This document shows positions 20,063 through 29,134 of a stretch of DNA of 50,055 bases, piece after piece. The notes beneath the pieces were generated by a model. It saw only the letters and a program-made list of their open reading frames with translations. It was not told where the DNA came from and did no database searches. The number at the start of each line of letters is the position of its first letter. Position 1 is the stretch's first letter. Source of the DNA: Alphaproteobacteria bacterium (lineage in GTDB: Bacteria; Pseudomonadota; Alphaproteobacteria; Rhizobiales; Xanthobacteraceae); contig VAZG01000400.1 in assembly GCA_005885285.1 (NCBI GenBank), positions 1 to 50,055 of the forward strand, written 5' to 3'. The translations under genes were made by a program, and so were the position numbers.

Positions 20063-20824
20063 TTAGATTTCTCCACCGGCGACAGCGATGGCCTGTCCGG
20101 TGATCGCATTGGCGCCCTCGCCGCACAGCCACAGCACGGTATCGGCGACTTCGGCAGGTGTCACTAGACGGCCTTGCGGATTGTGTTTGGCGAGTTCGGC
20201 TACCGCCTGCTCGCGGCCACGACCGGTCTTCTTGACGATGTTGTCGATGCTGCCGGCGACAAGATCAGTATCGGTGAAACCAGGACACACCGCATTGACG
20301 GTTATGCTCGTGTGGGCGAGCTCCAGTGCCAGCGAACGAACCAGGCCGACGACCGCGTGTTTTGCAGCACTATAGGCGCTGACATAGGCATACCCCTTCA
20401 GCCCGGCGGTCGACGCAATCACGACGATGCGGCCGTAAGGACGATCCTTCATCGCCGGCAGCACGGCATGGACGGCATGGACGACACCCATGAAATTGAC
20501 GTCCATCATACGCCTGAACAATGCGGTGTCCGACTTTACGAAAGGCGCGGATTCCGCGATGCCTGCGTTTGCGATTAAAATGTCGATCGGTTGCCGCGCG
20601 GCGGCCTCCGCGATCGCGGCGTTCACCGCCATCTGATCGGCGACGTCGGCGACATCTGCGAAATGCGCTGCGCCGGCGGCGATAGCCTCATCGAGGGTGG
20701 CACGATGGCGGCCGAGCACGGTGACCGTTGCCCCCGCCCGCGCAAGCGCCGATGCGATCTCGCGGCCGATGCCACGGCCGCCGCCGGTGACCAGCGCATG
20801 TGGGGAACGCGGCAGTCCGGACAT
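20063..20824 (-). CDS. SDR family NAD(P)-dependent oxidoreductase (3-hydroxyacyl-CoA dehydrogenase-like)
   Basis: [40 protein letters not shown] (YxxxK). Confidence 0.94.
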   Translation of the reverse strand: MSGLPRSPHALVTGGGRGIGREIASALARAGATVTVLGRHRATLDEAIAAGAAHFADVADVADQMAVNAAIAEAAARQPIDILIANAGIAESAPFVKSDTALFRRMMDVNFMGVVHAVHAVLPAMKDRPYGRIVVIASTAGLKGYAYVSAYSAAKHAVVGLVRSLALELAHTSITVNAVCPGFTDTDLVAGSIDNIVKKTGRGREQAVAELAKHNPQGRLVTPAEVADTVLWLCGEGANAITGQAIAVAGGEI

Positions 20825-20872
20825 GCGCTGGGCTCCCCGAGTGAGTTCTTCGGCGTGGCAGCTTGCATATAT

Positions 20873-20885
20873 TTTAGACTTCAAG
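20873..20885. promoter_or_regulatory. Candidate MarR-type operator between divergent SDR and cupin genes
   Basis: TTTAGACTTCAAG, same motif as at 12222 and 13745. Confidence 0.6.
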
Positions 20886-20970
20886 CTTTTGCAAGAAACC
20901 AGGCTTCCACTTGCTTGACAGATCAGGCGTCGCGGGTAGCGTCGAATTGACAGGCGGGAGGACTGACATC

Positions 20971-21420
20971 ATGGCAGCGCTCGAAAAGGGCATTACGCGC
21001 AACGGAACAGGGTATTCCGGCAAGACCTGGAATATTCTTGGACAGGTCTATTTCCCGAAGGCATTGACGGATTCCACCTTTGCTTTCGAGACCAACAGCG
21101 ACCCTGGCCAGTTCGTGCCGGTGCATATCCACCCTACCCAGGACGAATTCATCCTGGTGCAGGATGGCATGCTGGACCTCAAGCTGGACGGCGCATGGGT
21201 GAAGGCCAATGCTGGAGACTTGGTTCGGCTGCCCCGCGGCATTCCACACGGTTATTTCAACAAGTCGGACAAGCCCGCACGAGCGCTGTTCTGGGTGTCG
21301 CCGACGCAGAAACTCGAAGCCCTATTCAATCAGCTCCACAATCTGACCGATGTCGCGGAAATCGTCCGCATCTCCGGCGAGCATGAAGTGAACTTCCTCC
21401 CACCCGAGGCCAATGACTGA
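20971..21420 (+). CDS. Cupin domain-containing protein (paralogue of the 15075..15530 product)
   Basis: GQFVPVHIHPTQDEFILVQDGMLDL, GDLVRLPRGIPHGYFNKSDKPARALFWVSPTQKL; alignable end to end with the first cupin. Confidence 0.93.
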   Translation: MAALEKGITRNGTGYSGKTWNILGQVYFPKALTDSTFAFETNSDPGQFVPVHIHPTQDEFILVQDGMLDLKLDGAWVKANAGDLVRLPRGIPHGYFNKSDKPARALFWVSPTQKLEALFNQLHNLTDVAEIVRISGEHEVNFLPPEAND

Positions 21421-21533
21421 TGGACGGGCCTGGCCGTCCCTCGATCCAGAAATTGCTTTAGATATGAAATATCCCTTTTCATACGCCGCGGTGCTGTTAG
21501 CATCGTCAGGTCCATACGTACCGGAGGCCCGGC

Positions 21534-22349
21534 GTGGCTGCCTCTCGCCCCAAGAAAACCGCGGACGGCCGGTTCGCCTATGAGGCCGCCGGCGATCCTG
21601 ACCTGCCGGCGCTGGTGTTCCTGCACGGAATTGGCGGCGCGGCACGGGCATGGCGCGGCCAGATCGAGGTCTTCGGCGATCGCTATCGCGCGGTCGCCTG
21701 GGACATGCCGGGTTATGGCGGCTCAGTGCCGCTTGCTGCGGTCAGCATTGCGACGCTGGCCGACGCCTTGCAGGATTTCCTGCAGCGGATCGGCGCGGCT
21801 AGGCCTGTGCTCGTCGGGCATTCGATCGGCGGCATGATCGTCCAGCAATGGCTGATAAAATACCCGCTTGTTGCCGGCGCCGTCGTTCTTGCCCAAACCA
21901 GCCCGGCCTTCGGCAAGCCCGACGGTGACTGGCAGAAGTCTTTCCTCGACGCGCGGCTTGGTCCGCTCGACCGCGGCGAGAAGCTTGCGGCGCTCGCACC
22001 TTCGCTTGTGGCGGAACTGGTGGGAGACGACCCCGACGCGAGCGGCGTGGTGCTTGCACGCGACTGCATGGCTGATGTTCCCGAAGCGAGCTATCGCGCC
22101 AGCATGCTGGCGCTGCTGGGGTTCGATCAACGCAACGCGCTCAAGGATATCAAGATACCGACGCTGGTATTATCAGGCTCGAAAGACAAGAACGCGCCGG
22201 CGCCGATGATGGCGAAGATGGCGACCTACATACCCACGGCAAACTATGTCGAGCTTGAAGGCGCGGGTCATCTCGTCAATCTCGAACGCCCGCAGGCCTT
22301 CAACGCGGCGCTGGATCAATTCCTGAAAACAATCGAAGTGGCGGCCTAA
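21534..22349 (+). CDS. Alpha/beta fold hydrolase
   Basis: LVFLHGIGGAARAWRGQ, VLVGHSIGGMIVQQW, VELEGAGHLVNLERP; GTG start. Confidence 0.93.
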   Translation: MAASRPKKTADGRFAYEAAGDPDLPALVFLHGIGGAARAWRGQIEVFGDRYRAVAWDMPGYGGSVPLAAVSIATLADALQDFLQRIGAARPVLVGHSIGGMIVQQWLIKYPLVAGAVVLAQTSPAFGKPDGDWQKSFLDARLGPLDRGEKLAALAPSLVAELVGDDPDASGVVLARDCMADVPEASYRASMLALLGFDQRNALKDIKIPTLVLSGSKDKNAPAPMMAKMATYIPTANYVELEGAGHLVNLERPQAFNAALDQFLKTIEVAA

Positions 22350-23638
22350 TGACGGCACCTGTCAGCAAAACTGCAACCGCAATGGACAAGATCGCCCTCG
22401 ACGCGCCGATCTTCGACCCAAGCGCCTTTCGGCTGAGCGACGAACAGACCGCGATCATCGCGCAAGCGCGCGAACTTGGTCAGAGCATCTTTGCGGGCCG
22501 TGCTGCGGCCTATGACCGCGATGCGAAATTCCCGACCGAGAATTATGCAGACCTGCACCGCGCGGGCCTGCTTGGCATCGCCATTCCCAAAAAACATGGC
22601 GGGCTCGGCGCCGACTACCAGACCTACGCGCTTTCCGCCGCCGAGATCGGCCGCTATTGCGGCGCGACTGCATTGACCTGGAACATGCATGTTTGTTCGA
22701 CGCTGTGGACTGGACCGCTCGCCGACGACCTCGACATGGATGCCGAAACCCGCGCCGAGCATGAGCGCCGCCGCGCCGTCCACTACAAGCGCATCGTCAA
22801 CGACGGCGCGATCTACTCGCAGCCCTTCTCGGAAGGCGGCGCGGCGGCGGCCGGCGGCGTCGCCTTCGGCACCGAAGCGAAACCGGTCAACGGCGGCTGG
22901 ATCGTCAACGGCAAGAAGATTTTTGCCTCGCTGTCGGGCCACGCCGATTATTACGGCGTGCTGTGCACGGAGATCGCGGAGGGTGAAAAGGCCTCGCGCC
23001 GCAACACACTCTACCTCGCGCTGCCCGCCAAGGCTGACGGCGTCGCCGTGGTCGGCGACTGGGATCCGCTCGGCATGCGCGGCACCGTGTCGCGCACGTT
23101 ATTGTTCAGGGACGTGTTCGTCCCCGAAGATGCCGCGCTGATGCCGCGCGGCGTCTATTTCCAGGCGGCGATGCGCTGGCCGCATATGTTCCTGACGCTG
23201 TCGCCGACCTATATGGGGCTCGCGCAGGCAGCCTACGATTTCACCGTGCGTTATTTGCGCGGCGAGGCGGCGGGTACGCCCCCGGTGAAGCGGCGGATGT
23301 ATCCGACCAAGCAGATCGCGGTCGCGCAGATGCAGATCAAACTCGAGCAGGTCAAGGCGATCTGGTTCCAGGCGATCACCGAAGCGCGTGCCAATCCGAG
23401 CAAGGAACAGGTGCTGCGCGCCTATGCCGCGCAATATTCCGCGATGGAGGGCGCCAACGAGATCGCGACATTGGCGATCCGCACCTGTGGCGGCCAGGCC
23501 ATGCTGAAATCGCTGCCGCTGGAACGGATCTACCGCGACAGCCGCTGCGGCTCGCTGATGCTGCCGTGGACCGCCGAACTCTGCCTCGACCGCATCGGCC
23601 GCGATGCACTCTATGAGACCGACGAATCGGACGACTAA
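22349..23638 (+). CDS. Acyl-CoA dehydrogenase family protein
   Basis: ACAD-like: LLGIAIPKKHGGLGADYQTYALSAAEIGRYCGATALTWNMH, NGKKIFASLSGHADYYGV; overlaps the upstream stop (taatga). Confidence 0.92.
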   Translation: MTAPVSKTATAMDKIALDAPIFDPSAFRLSDEQTAIIAQARELGQSIFAGRAAAYDRDAKFPTENYADLHRAGLLGIAIPKKHGGLGADYQTYALSAAEIGRYCGATALTWNMHVCSTLWTGPLADDLDMDAETRAEHERRRAVHYKRIVNDGAIYSQPFSEGGAAAAGGVAFGTEAKPVNGGWIVNGKKIFASLSGHADYYGVLCTEIAEGEKASRRNTLYLALPAKADGVAVVGDWDPLGMRGTVSRTLLFRDVFVPEDAALMPRGVYFQAAMRWPHMFLTLSPTYMGLAQAAYDFTVRYLRGEAAGTPPVKRRMYPTKQIAVAQMQIKLEQVKAIWFQAITEARANPSKEQVLRAYAAQYSAMEGANEIATLAIRTCGGQAMLKSLPLERIYRDSRCGSLMLPWTAELCLDRIGRDALYETDESDD

Positions 23639-23640
23639 CG

Positions 23641-25167
23641 GTGGACCTCTGCAGCCTGATCGAGCGTAACGCTGCATTCGCTCCCGACAAGCCTGCCATT
23701 CATTTCGAGGGCAACACGCTGAGTTATGCCGCCTTTGCTGCGCGCATCGAACAAACCGCGCGCGCGTTGAAGGCCGAGTTAGGCGTCAATCGTGGCGATC
23801 GGGTCGCGATCCTCAGCCTGAACCGCCCCGATTACCTCGTGCTGCTCTACGCCTGCGCGCGGCTCGGCGCGATGCTGGTGCCGCTTAGCTGGCGCCTCGC
23901 GGTTGCCGAACAGTCTTTCATCCTGTCGAACGCAGGCGCAAAGGTTTTGGCGTTGGAACAGGCGTTTGGAGCGATTTTGCCTGTGCTTGAAGGGCGCCTG
24001 CCCGAGACAAGCATTGTTGGACTAGACTTTACGCCGCCAACAGGCAGCGCGTTCGATGGCCTTCTCGCCGAGGCGCGCGGCGACAGCCGCAATCCGAATA
24101 CCGATCTCTCCTGTCCGCTCTTGATCGTCTACACCTCAGGCACGACCGGCCGGCCCAAGGGCGCGGTGCTGCGCCAGGAAGCGCTGCTGTGGAACGCCCT
24201 GATGAGCCAGCACATGCACGATCTCACCTCCAACGATCACGTGCTGACCGTACTGCCCTTCTTCCATGTCGGCGGCCTCAACATCCAGACCACACCGGCG
24301 CTGCTGCATGGCGCGACCGTAACGATCCATCCGCGCTTCACGCCGGATATGGCCCTTGCCGCGATCGAACGCGACCGTCCAACCTTGACCGTGCTGGTGC
24401 CCGCGATCATCCAGGCGATGACCGATCATCCCGGCTGGGCGACGACCAACCTGTCCTCGCTGAAGGCGATCTCGACGGGATCAACCATCGTGCCGCCGCA
24501 TCTGATCGACCGCTTCGTGGTGCGCGGCGTGCCGGTGCTGCAGGTCTACGGCTCGACCGAAACCTGCCCGATCGCAATCTACACCCGCCTTGGCGGCGAC
24601 CTCTCGCGCGAGGGTTCGACCGGCCTCCCCGGCCTGTGCTGCGAGGCCGCCGTCATCGACGACGCCGGCAACGAATTGCCACCGCACGTAGCGGGGGAGA
24701 TCGCGGTGCGCGGCCCCAACGTGTTCTTCGAATATTGGCGCAACGAGGAAGCAACGCGGGAAACGCTGCACGACGGCTGGTATCGCACCGGCGACATCGG
24801 CTGGCGCGACGCCGACGGCTATTTCTGGGTGCATGACCGCAAGAAGAACCTCATCATCTCCGGCGGCGAAAACATCTATCCGGCGGAGGTCGAGCGCGTG
24901 ATTTTAGAGCATCCCGATGTCAGTGAATGCGGCGTGATTGGCCGCGCCGATCCGTGCTGGGACGAGGTGCCGATTGCCTATGTGATCAGGCGGAAGGGCT
25001 GTCAGGTCGAGGCCGAAGACCTCAAGGCGCACGTAGAGAGCCAACTGGCCCGCTTCAAGGTGCCGCGCGATATCGTCTTTGTCGACGATTTGCCGCGAAC
25101 CGCGCTGGGCAAGATCCAGCATTTCATGCTGAAGCGACTTGACGCGCGCTCAGGTGACACGTTGTGA
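23641..25167 (+). CDS. AMP-dependent acyl-CoA synthetase/ligase
   Basis: LIVYTSGTTGRPKGAVL, VYGSTETCPIAIYTRLGG, GWYRTGDIGWRDADGYFWVHDRKKNLIISGGENIYPAEVE; GTG start. Confidence 0.94.
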   Translation: MDLCSLIERNAAFAPDKPAIHFEGNTLSYAAFAARIEQTARALKAELGVNRGDRVAILSLNRPDYLVLLYACARLGAMLVPLSWRLAVAEQSFILSNAGAKVLALEQAFGAILPVLEGRLPETSIVGLDFTPPTGSAFDGLLAEARGDSRNPNTDLSCPLLIVYTSGTTGRPKGAVLRQEALLWNALMSQHMHDLTSNDHVLTVLPFFHVGGLNIQTTPALLHGATVTIHPRFTPDMALAAIERDRPTLTVLVPAIIQAMTDHPGWATTNLSSLKAISTGSTIVPPHLIDRFVVRGVPVLQVYGSTETCPIAIYTRLGGDLSREGSTGLPGLCCEAAVIDDAGNELPPHVAGEIAVRGPNVFFEYWRNEEATRETLHDGWYRTGDIGWRDADGYFWVHDRKKNLIISGGENIYPAEVERVILEHPDVSECGVIGRADPCWDEVPIAYVIRRKGCQVEAEDLKAHVESQLARFKVPRDIVFVDDLPRTALGKIQHFMLKRLDARSGDTL

Positions 25168-26258
25168 GGATCGCGGTGCTCGGCGGCGGCAATGGCTCGT
25201 TCGCGGCCGCCGGCGATTTCGCACTTCAAGGCCATGATGTCCGGCTGTGGCGGCGTGATGCCAAGATGGTCACGGCGCATCGCAAGGCGGGCTCGCGCAT
25301 CGTGCTCAAGGATTCGAACGGCCAACACGATGTGCAGCTCGCGCTGGTCACATCCGATATGGCCGAAGCTATCCGTGACGCCGAACTGATCCTGTGCCCC
25401 GCACCCGCTTTCGCGCAATCGGACATCGCCCGCCAGCTTGCGCCGCACCTGCGCGACCATCAGGTGGTGTATCTGCCGCCGGCGACGTTCGGCTCGATCA
25501 TCTTTGCATCAGCCGCACGCGCTGCCGGCAATCGGGCGAAGGTCAGCTTCGCAGAGACCGGCACGCTGCCATGGCTGACGCGCAAGCATGGCCCGTTCGA
25601 GGTCGCCATCACCATTCGTGCCAAGCGCCTGCCGGTCGGCGTGTTTCCGCTTGATGCCGCCGACCATGCACTCGATGTGATTGGGCGCGCATTCCCCGGC
25701 ATTATCGAGCCCTGCGGCGATGCACTATCCGGTGCATTGATGAATGCCGGACCGATCATCCACCCGCCGCTGATCGTCATGAATGCCGGACCGATCGAAC
25801 ATTTCGAACGCTGGGACATCCACAAGGAAGGCACGCAGGCCGCGATCCGCCGCGTTACCGACGCGCTCGATGCCGAGCGAATTTCCGTGCGCGAGGCGCT
25901 GGGCTATGGCGCACCGCATTTTCCGCTGGCGCATCATTACGCCACCGAAGGCGAAATATGGATGTATGGTCGCGGCTCCCACGATCGCCTCACCGATTCG
26001 GGCGACTGGCGCGAACGACTGGTGCTAAGGGAGCACCGCTACATGCGGGAGGATCTGCGGCTCGGCCTGTCGTTTCTGGTTTCGGTCGCCGAGCTGGCCG
26101 GCGTTGCGACGCCGCTGGCAAAGTCCTTTCTTGCCATTGGCGGTGCGATCTGCGGCGAGGATTTCATGAAGAACGGACGTACGCTCGCGAGTCTCGGCCT
26201 TGGTGGGCTCGATCGCGGCCAATTGCAGAAGCTGTTGCGCGAAGGTTTTAGCCGATGA
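25164..26258 (+). CDS. NAD/NADP octopine/nopaline dehydrogenase family protein
   Basis: MRIAVLGGGNGSFAAAGDFALQGHDVRLW Rossmann start; IIHPPLIVMNAGPIEHF...REALGYGAPHFPLAHHY typical of the opine dehydrogenase family. Confidence 0.85.
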   Translation: MRIAVLGGGNGSFAAAGDFALQGHDVRLWRRDAKMVTAHRKAGSRIVLKDSNGQHDVQLALVTSDMAEAIRDAELILCPAPAFAQSDIARQLAPHLRDHQVVYLPPATFGSIIFASAARAAGNRAKVSFAETGTLPWLTRKHGPFEVAITIRAKRLPVGVFPLDAADHALDVIGRAFPGIIEPCGDALSGALMNAGPIIHPPLIVMNAGPIEHFERWDIHKEGTQAAIRRVTDALDAERISVREALGYGAPHFPLAHHYATEGEIWMYGRGSHDRLTDSGDWRERLVLREHRYMREDLRLGLSFLVSVAELAGVATPLAKSFLAIGGAICGEDFMKNGRTLASLGLGGLDRGQLQKLLREGFSR

Positions 26259-27244
26259 CCACGCGCCCCGCGGTCGCCTGCCTGGGCGCCGGCCGCATGG
26301 GCCGCGGCATCGCCGTAGCGTTCGCCTATGCGGGTCACGACGTCACCCTGATCGACGTCAAGGCGCGCCCGGCCGAGCAGTTCGAAAAACTCCGGGCCGA
26401 AGCACTGGACGAAATCAGAAAGACGCTAGCGAGCCTGGCGCGGTTCAAACTGCTGGAGGAGACGGACGCCGAGGCCGTGATTGCAAAAGTCTCGGTTGCG
26501 CCCTCACAACAAAGCGCCGCCGCGCTTGCCGGCGCCGGCATCGTGTTCGAGGGCGTGCCCGAGGTGGTCGACCTTAAGCGCGAAGTGCTGGCCGCAGCGT
26601 CACGACGCGTCGGTCCCGAGGTCATCATCGCCTCCACGACATCGACGATCCTGGTCGACGACCTCTCCGGCGCGGTCGAGCACCCCGGCCGCTTCCTCAA
26701 CGTGCACTGGCTCAATCCGGCCTATCTGATCCCGCTGGTCGAGCTTTCGCCGGGTACTGCGACCGATCCAGCCATTGTCGCCAAGGTCAAGGCATTGCTT
26801 GAGGGCATCGGCAAGGTGCCGGTGGTCTGCGCCGCGACCCCCGGCTTTATCGTGCCGCGAATCCAGGCGCTCGCCATGAACGAGGCGGCGCGGATGGTAG
26901 AGGAAGGCGTCGCCAGCGCCGAGGACATCGATAAAGCGATCCGTTACGGCTTTGGCTTCCGCTTCGCCGTATTAGGTTTGCTGGAGTTCATCGACTGGGG
27001 TGGCGGCGATATTCTCCACTACGCGAGCCGTTATCTCGAAAGCGCGCTCGGCAGCGATCGATATCGCGCGCCCGAAGTGATCTCACGCAACATGCGCGAG
27101 GGTCGCATCGGCCTTCGCACCGGTGCCGGCTTCCTCGATTATTCCGAGCTCGATGTTGAAGTCTATCGCGAGCAGCGCCTGGCAGCGCTGGTCGAGATGC
27201 TTAGGCACTTTGGGCTCGCCCGGCCACCGGTGCTCGACCGATAG
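26255..27244 (+). CDS. 3-hydroxyacyl-CoA dehydrogenase family protein
   Basis: VACLGAGRMGRGIAVAFAYAGHDVTLID, NVHWLNPAYLIPLVELSPG, VPVVCAATPGFIVPRIQALAMNEAARMVEEGVAS. Confidence 0.93.
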   Translation: MTTRPAVACLGAGRMGRGIAVAFAYAGHDVTLIDVKARPAEQFEKLRAEALDEIRKTLASLARFKLLEETDAEAVIAKVSVAPSQQSAAALAGAGIVFEGVPEVVDLKREVLAAASRRVGPEVIIASTTSTILVDDLSGAVEHPGRFLNVHWLNPAYLIPLVELSPGTATDPAIVAKVKALLEGIGKVPVVCAATPGFIVPRIQALAMNEAARMVEEGVASAEDIDKAIRYGFGFRFAVLGLLEFIDWGGGDILHYASRYLESALGSDRYRAPEVISRNMREGRIGLRTGAGFLDYSELDVEVYREQRLAALVEMLRHFGLARPPVLDR

Positions 27245-27293
27245 TTTGCGCGTTCTTGTCGCAAAATGGGTATCCACTTTTGCGGAACACGCG

Positions 27294-28340
27294 CTAACCG
27301 AACACGTCCTGCAATACGCCTTCGCGCACGACCACGACACCATCGAGCTCGATGGTCGTGCCCATCATCGGCAGGTCGAAATGTCCCGCGGTGTAGCGTC
27401 CGGCAAATTCATTGGCACCGGTCGAAAACAGGAAGTTGCCGGCGACCGCCCGCAGTTCGGTGCCGTTGGTGTCGCGCTGGTCGTACATCGACAGCGCCTC
27501 ATAGCGCGCGCCCGGATTCATGCCGAACCCGACATGCGACACCGCATAGGCCTCGCGGTCGCCCCAGGCTGCGAGATAAGCACGCATCATCGCGGCATCC
27601 GCGCCCTCGCCCGTGAGATCGGTGACGTAGTCGTCCTTCAGCGTCATTCTTACGGGGGAAGTCAGGTAACGCTTGAAGGTGAGATTGATATCGCCAGCGG
27701 CCATGACCAGCGTACCGTTGACGGTGCCGCTTTTGGGAAAGCTGACGACGATGCCGCCCGGCCAGTGCGCCAGCGTACCCGGTTTGTCGGTCCAGCCCCA
27801 GACGCCGACCGTCGAGGCGCCGATCATATCGACATCGAGTTCGGTGCCGGCTTTTGAAGTTACGCGCATCCGCCTGGTTCCGTGCAGCATCTTTGCGGCC
27901 GCCCGCACTCGCTTTTCCAACGACGTATCCGGTATCATGCGCTCCAGCGCCTCCGGATGTTCGTTCGAGATCACGAGAATGCGGGCGCCGGCTTTGAGGA
28001 TTTCCGGCGTCTCCACCGCATGCATCAGGCCTTCGATGGTGCAATCGACGACGAAGCCCGCCTGCTGCAGCGCTGAAACGACCGGCGCCAGCCGCTGAAT
28101 AGCCTCACTCGCGCCGGTGGAGCGGATCGGCACGATCTGCCGGTTGCGCGGCGTCGGCACAACGACATGGAACGGCCTTGCGCCCATGCGCAACAGGGCC
28201 AGCTCGGCGAGGTGGACATTGAGCGCGCGCGACTGCGTCTCCGACAAGATTGCGGCCGTGTCACCTGATTTGACCGCGCAGCGCTCAAAGATTTCGCAGA
28301 AGGCGTCAATCCATTTCGCTTCGATGCGATCCGCCAACAT
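27294..28340 (-). CDS. M29-fold protein: 2,5-dihydroxypyridine 5,6-dioxygenase (NicX)-like or aminopeptidase-like
   Basis: GINLTF/YLTSPVRMTLKDDYVTDLTGEGADAAMMRAYL, SHVGFGMNPGARYEALSMYDQR, C-terminal GHFDLPM (H-x-D). Confidence 0.7.
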   Translation of the reverse strand: MLADRIEAKWIDAFCEIFERCAVKSGDTAAILSETQSRALNVHLAELALLRMGARPFHVVVPTPRNRQIVPIRSTGASEAIQRLAPVVSALQQAGFVVDCTIEGLMHAVETPEILKAGARILVISNEHPEALERMIPDTSLEKRVRAAAKMLHGTRRMRVTSKAGTELDVDMIGASTVGVWGWTDKPGTLAHWPGGIVVSFPKSGTVNGTLVMAAGDINLTFKRYLTSPVRMTLKDDYVTDLTGEGADAAMMRAYLAAWGDREAYAVSHVGFGMNPGARYEALSMYDQRDTNGTELRAVAGNFLFSTGANEFAGRYTAGHFDLPMMGTTIELDGVVVVREGVLQDVFG

Positions 28341-28354
28341 GACTTAGTCTCCAC

Positions 28355-29134
28355 TCAAACGTTGCATAAGACTTCCGGAAAACCCCGCAGCAGAAAGGCC
28401 CGTAACGCCTCCAGCGCGCCATTGAGGATCAATCCCAATAGCGAGATCGTGATCAGGGGCACGAACATGTCGACCGCCTGAAAGGTGCGGGCCGCAGTGA
28501 CCAGGAGATGGCCGAGACCATCGGTCGAGGTGATCATCTCGGCCAGGAACACCACGATGCAGGAAATCACGAGACCAATGCGGCAACCGGTGAGGATCGA
28601 CGGCATCGCCGCCGGCAACACCACCTTGAAAAGGATCTCGCGGCGCGGCGTGCCAGCCGCCATCGCCGACCAGATTAGCTTCTGTTCCACCATCGACGCG
28701 CCGTAAAAGGTCGAAAGCAGGATCGGGAACAGCGCGTCCGCGGCCACCAGCGTGATCTTCGATTCGTGGCCAAAGCCGAGCAACAGTAGCAGCGCCGGAT
28801 AGAGCGCGACTTTCGGCAGCGGCGCCAACACTCTCACGAGTGGCCGCACCACGGCATTGACGGCCGGGCTGGCCGCCGCCGCGAGACCGATAGTGACACC
28901 AAGGACCACCGCGATCGCAAATCCGGCGAACAACCGGAATAGCGTTGCCGCGATCTCCTGCTGGAAGGTGCCGGTCATAAGTTGTTGCGCTAGGCGGTCG
29001 AACACAAGGCCGGGCGGCGGCAACAACGTCACCGGCGCGTAGCCGAACGACACCAGAGCCTGCCAGATTGCAACCACCAGGGCGATCGGCACCACCCCAA
29101 AAACGACATCGGTCGTAAACGCGCGCGCGTTCAT
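28355..29134 (-). CDS. ABC transporter permease (NitT/TauT-type)
   Basis: Start at MNARAFTTDVVFGVVPIALVV inside the larger ORF 28355..30037; SAMAAGTPRREILFKVVLPAAMPSILTGCRIGL EAA-loop. Confidence 0.92.
   Translation of the reverse strand: MNARAFTTDVVFGVVPIALVVAIWQALVSFGYAPVTLLPPPGLVFDRLAQQLMTGTFQQEIAATLFRLFAGFAIAVVLGVTIGLAAAASPAVNAVVRPLVRVLAPLPKVALYPALLLLLGFGHESKITLVAADALFPILLSTFYGASMVEQKLIWSAMAAGTPRREILFKVVLPAAMPSILTGCRIGLVISCIVVFLAEMITSTDGLGHLLVTAARTFQAVDMFVPLITISLLGLILNGALEALRAFLLRGFPEVLCNV

Noticed and set aside
21422-21439. GGACGG-gcctgg-CCGTCC hairpin as a Rho-independent terminator
   Set aside because: Only 6-bp arms and no U-tract.
21457-21470. TTTAGATATGAAAT as a full MarR-regulon site
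   Set aside because: Only the left half matches the motif well; kept as a weak candidate and not listed as a feature.
25733-25805. Internal repeat MNAGPIIHPPLIVMNAGPIEHFE as a duplication event
   Set aside because: Similar paired N-x-G/P motifs occur in the opine dehydrogenase family, so probably family-conserved sequence rather than a recent duplication.
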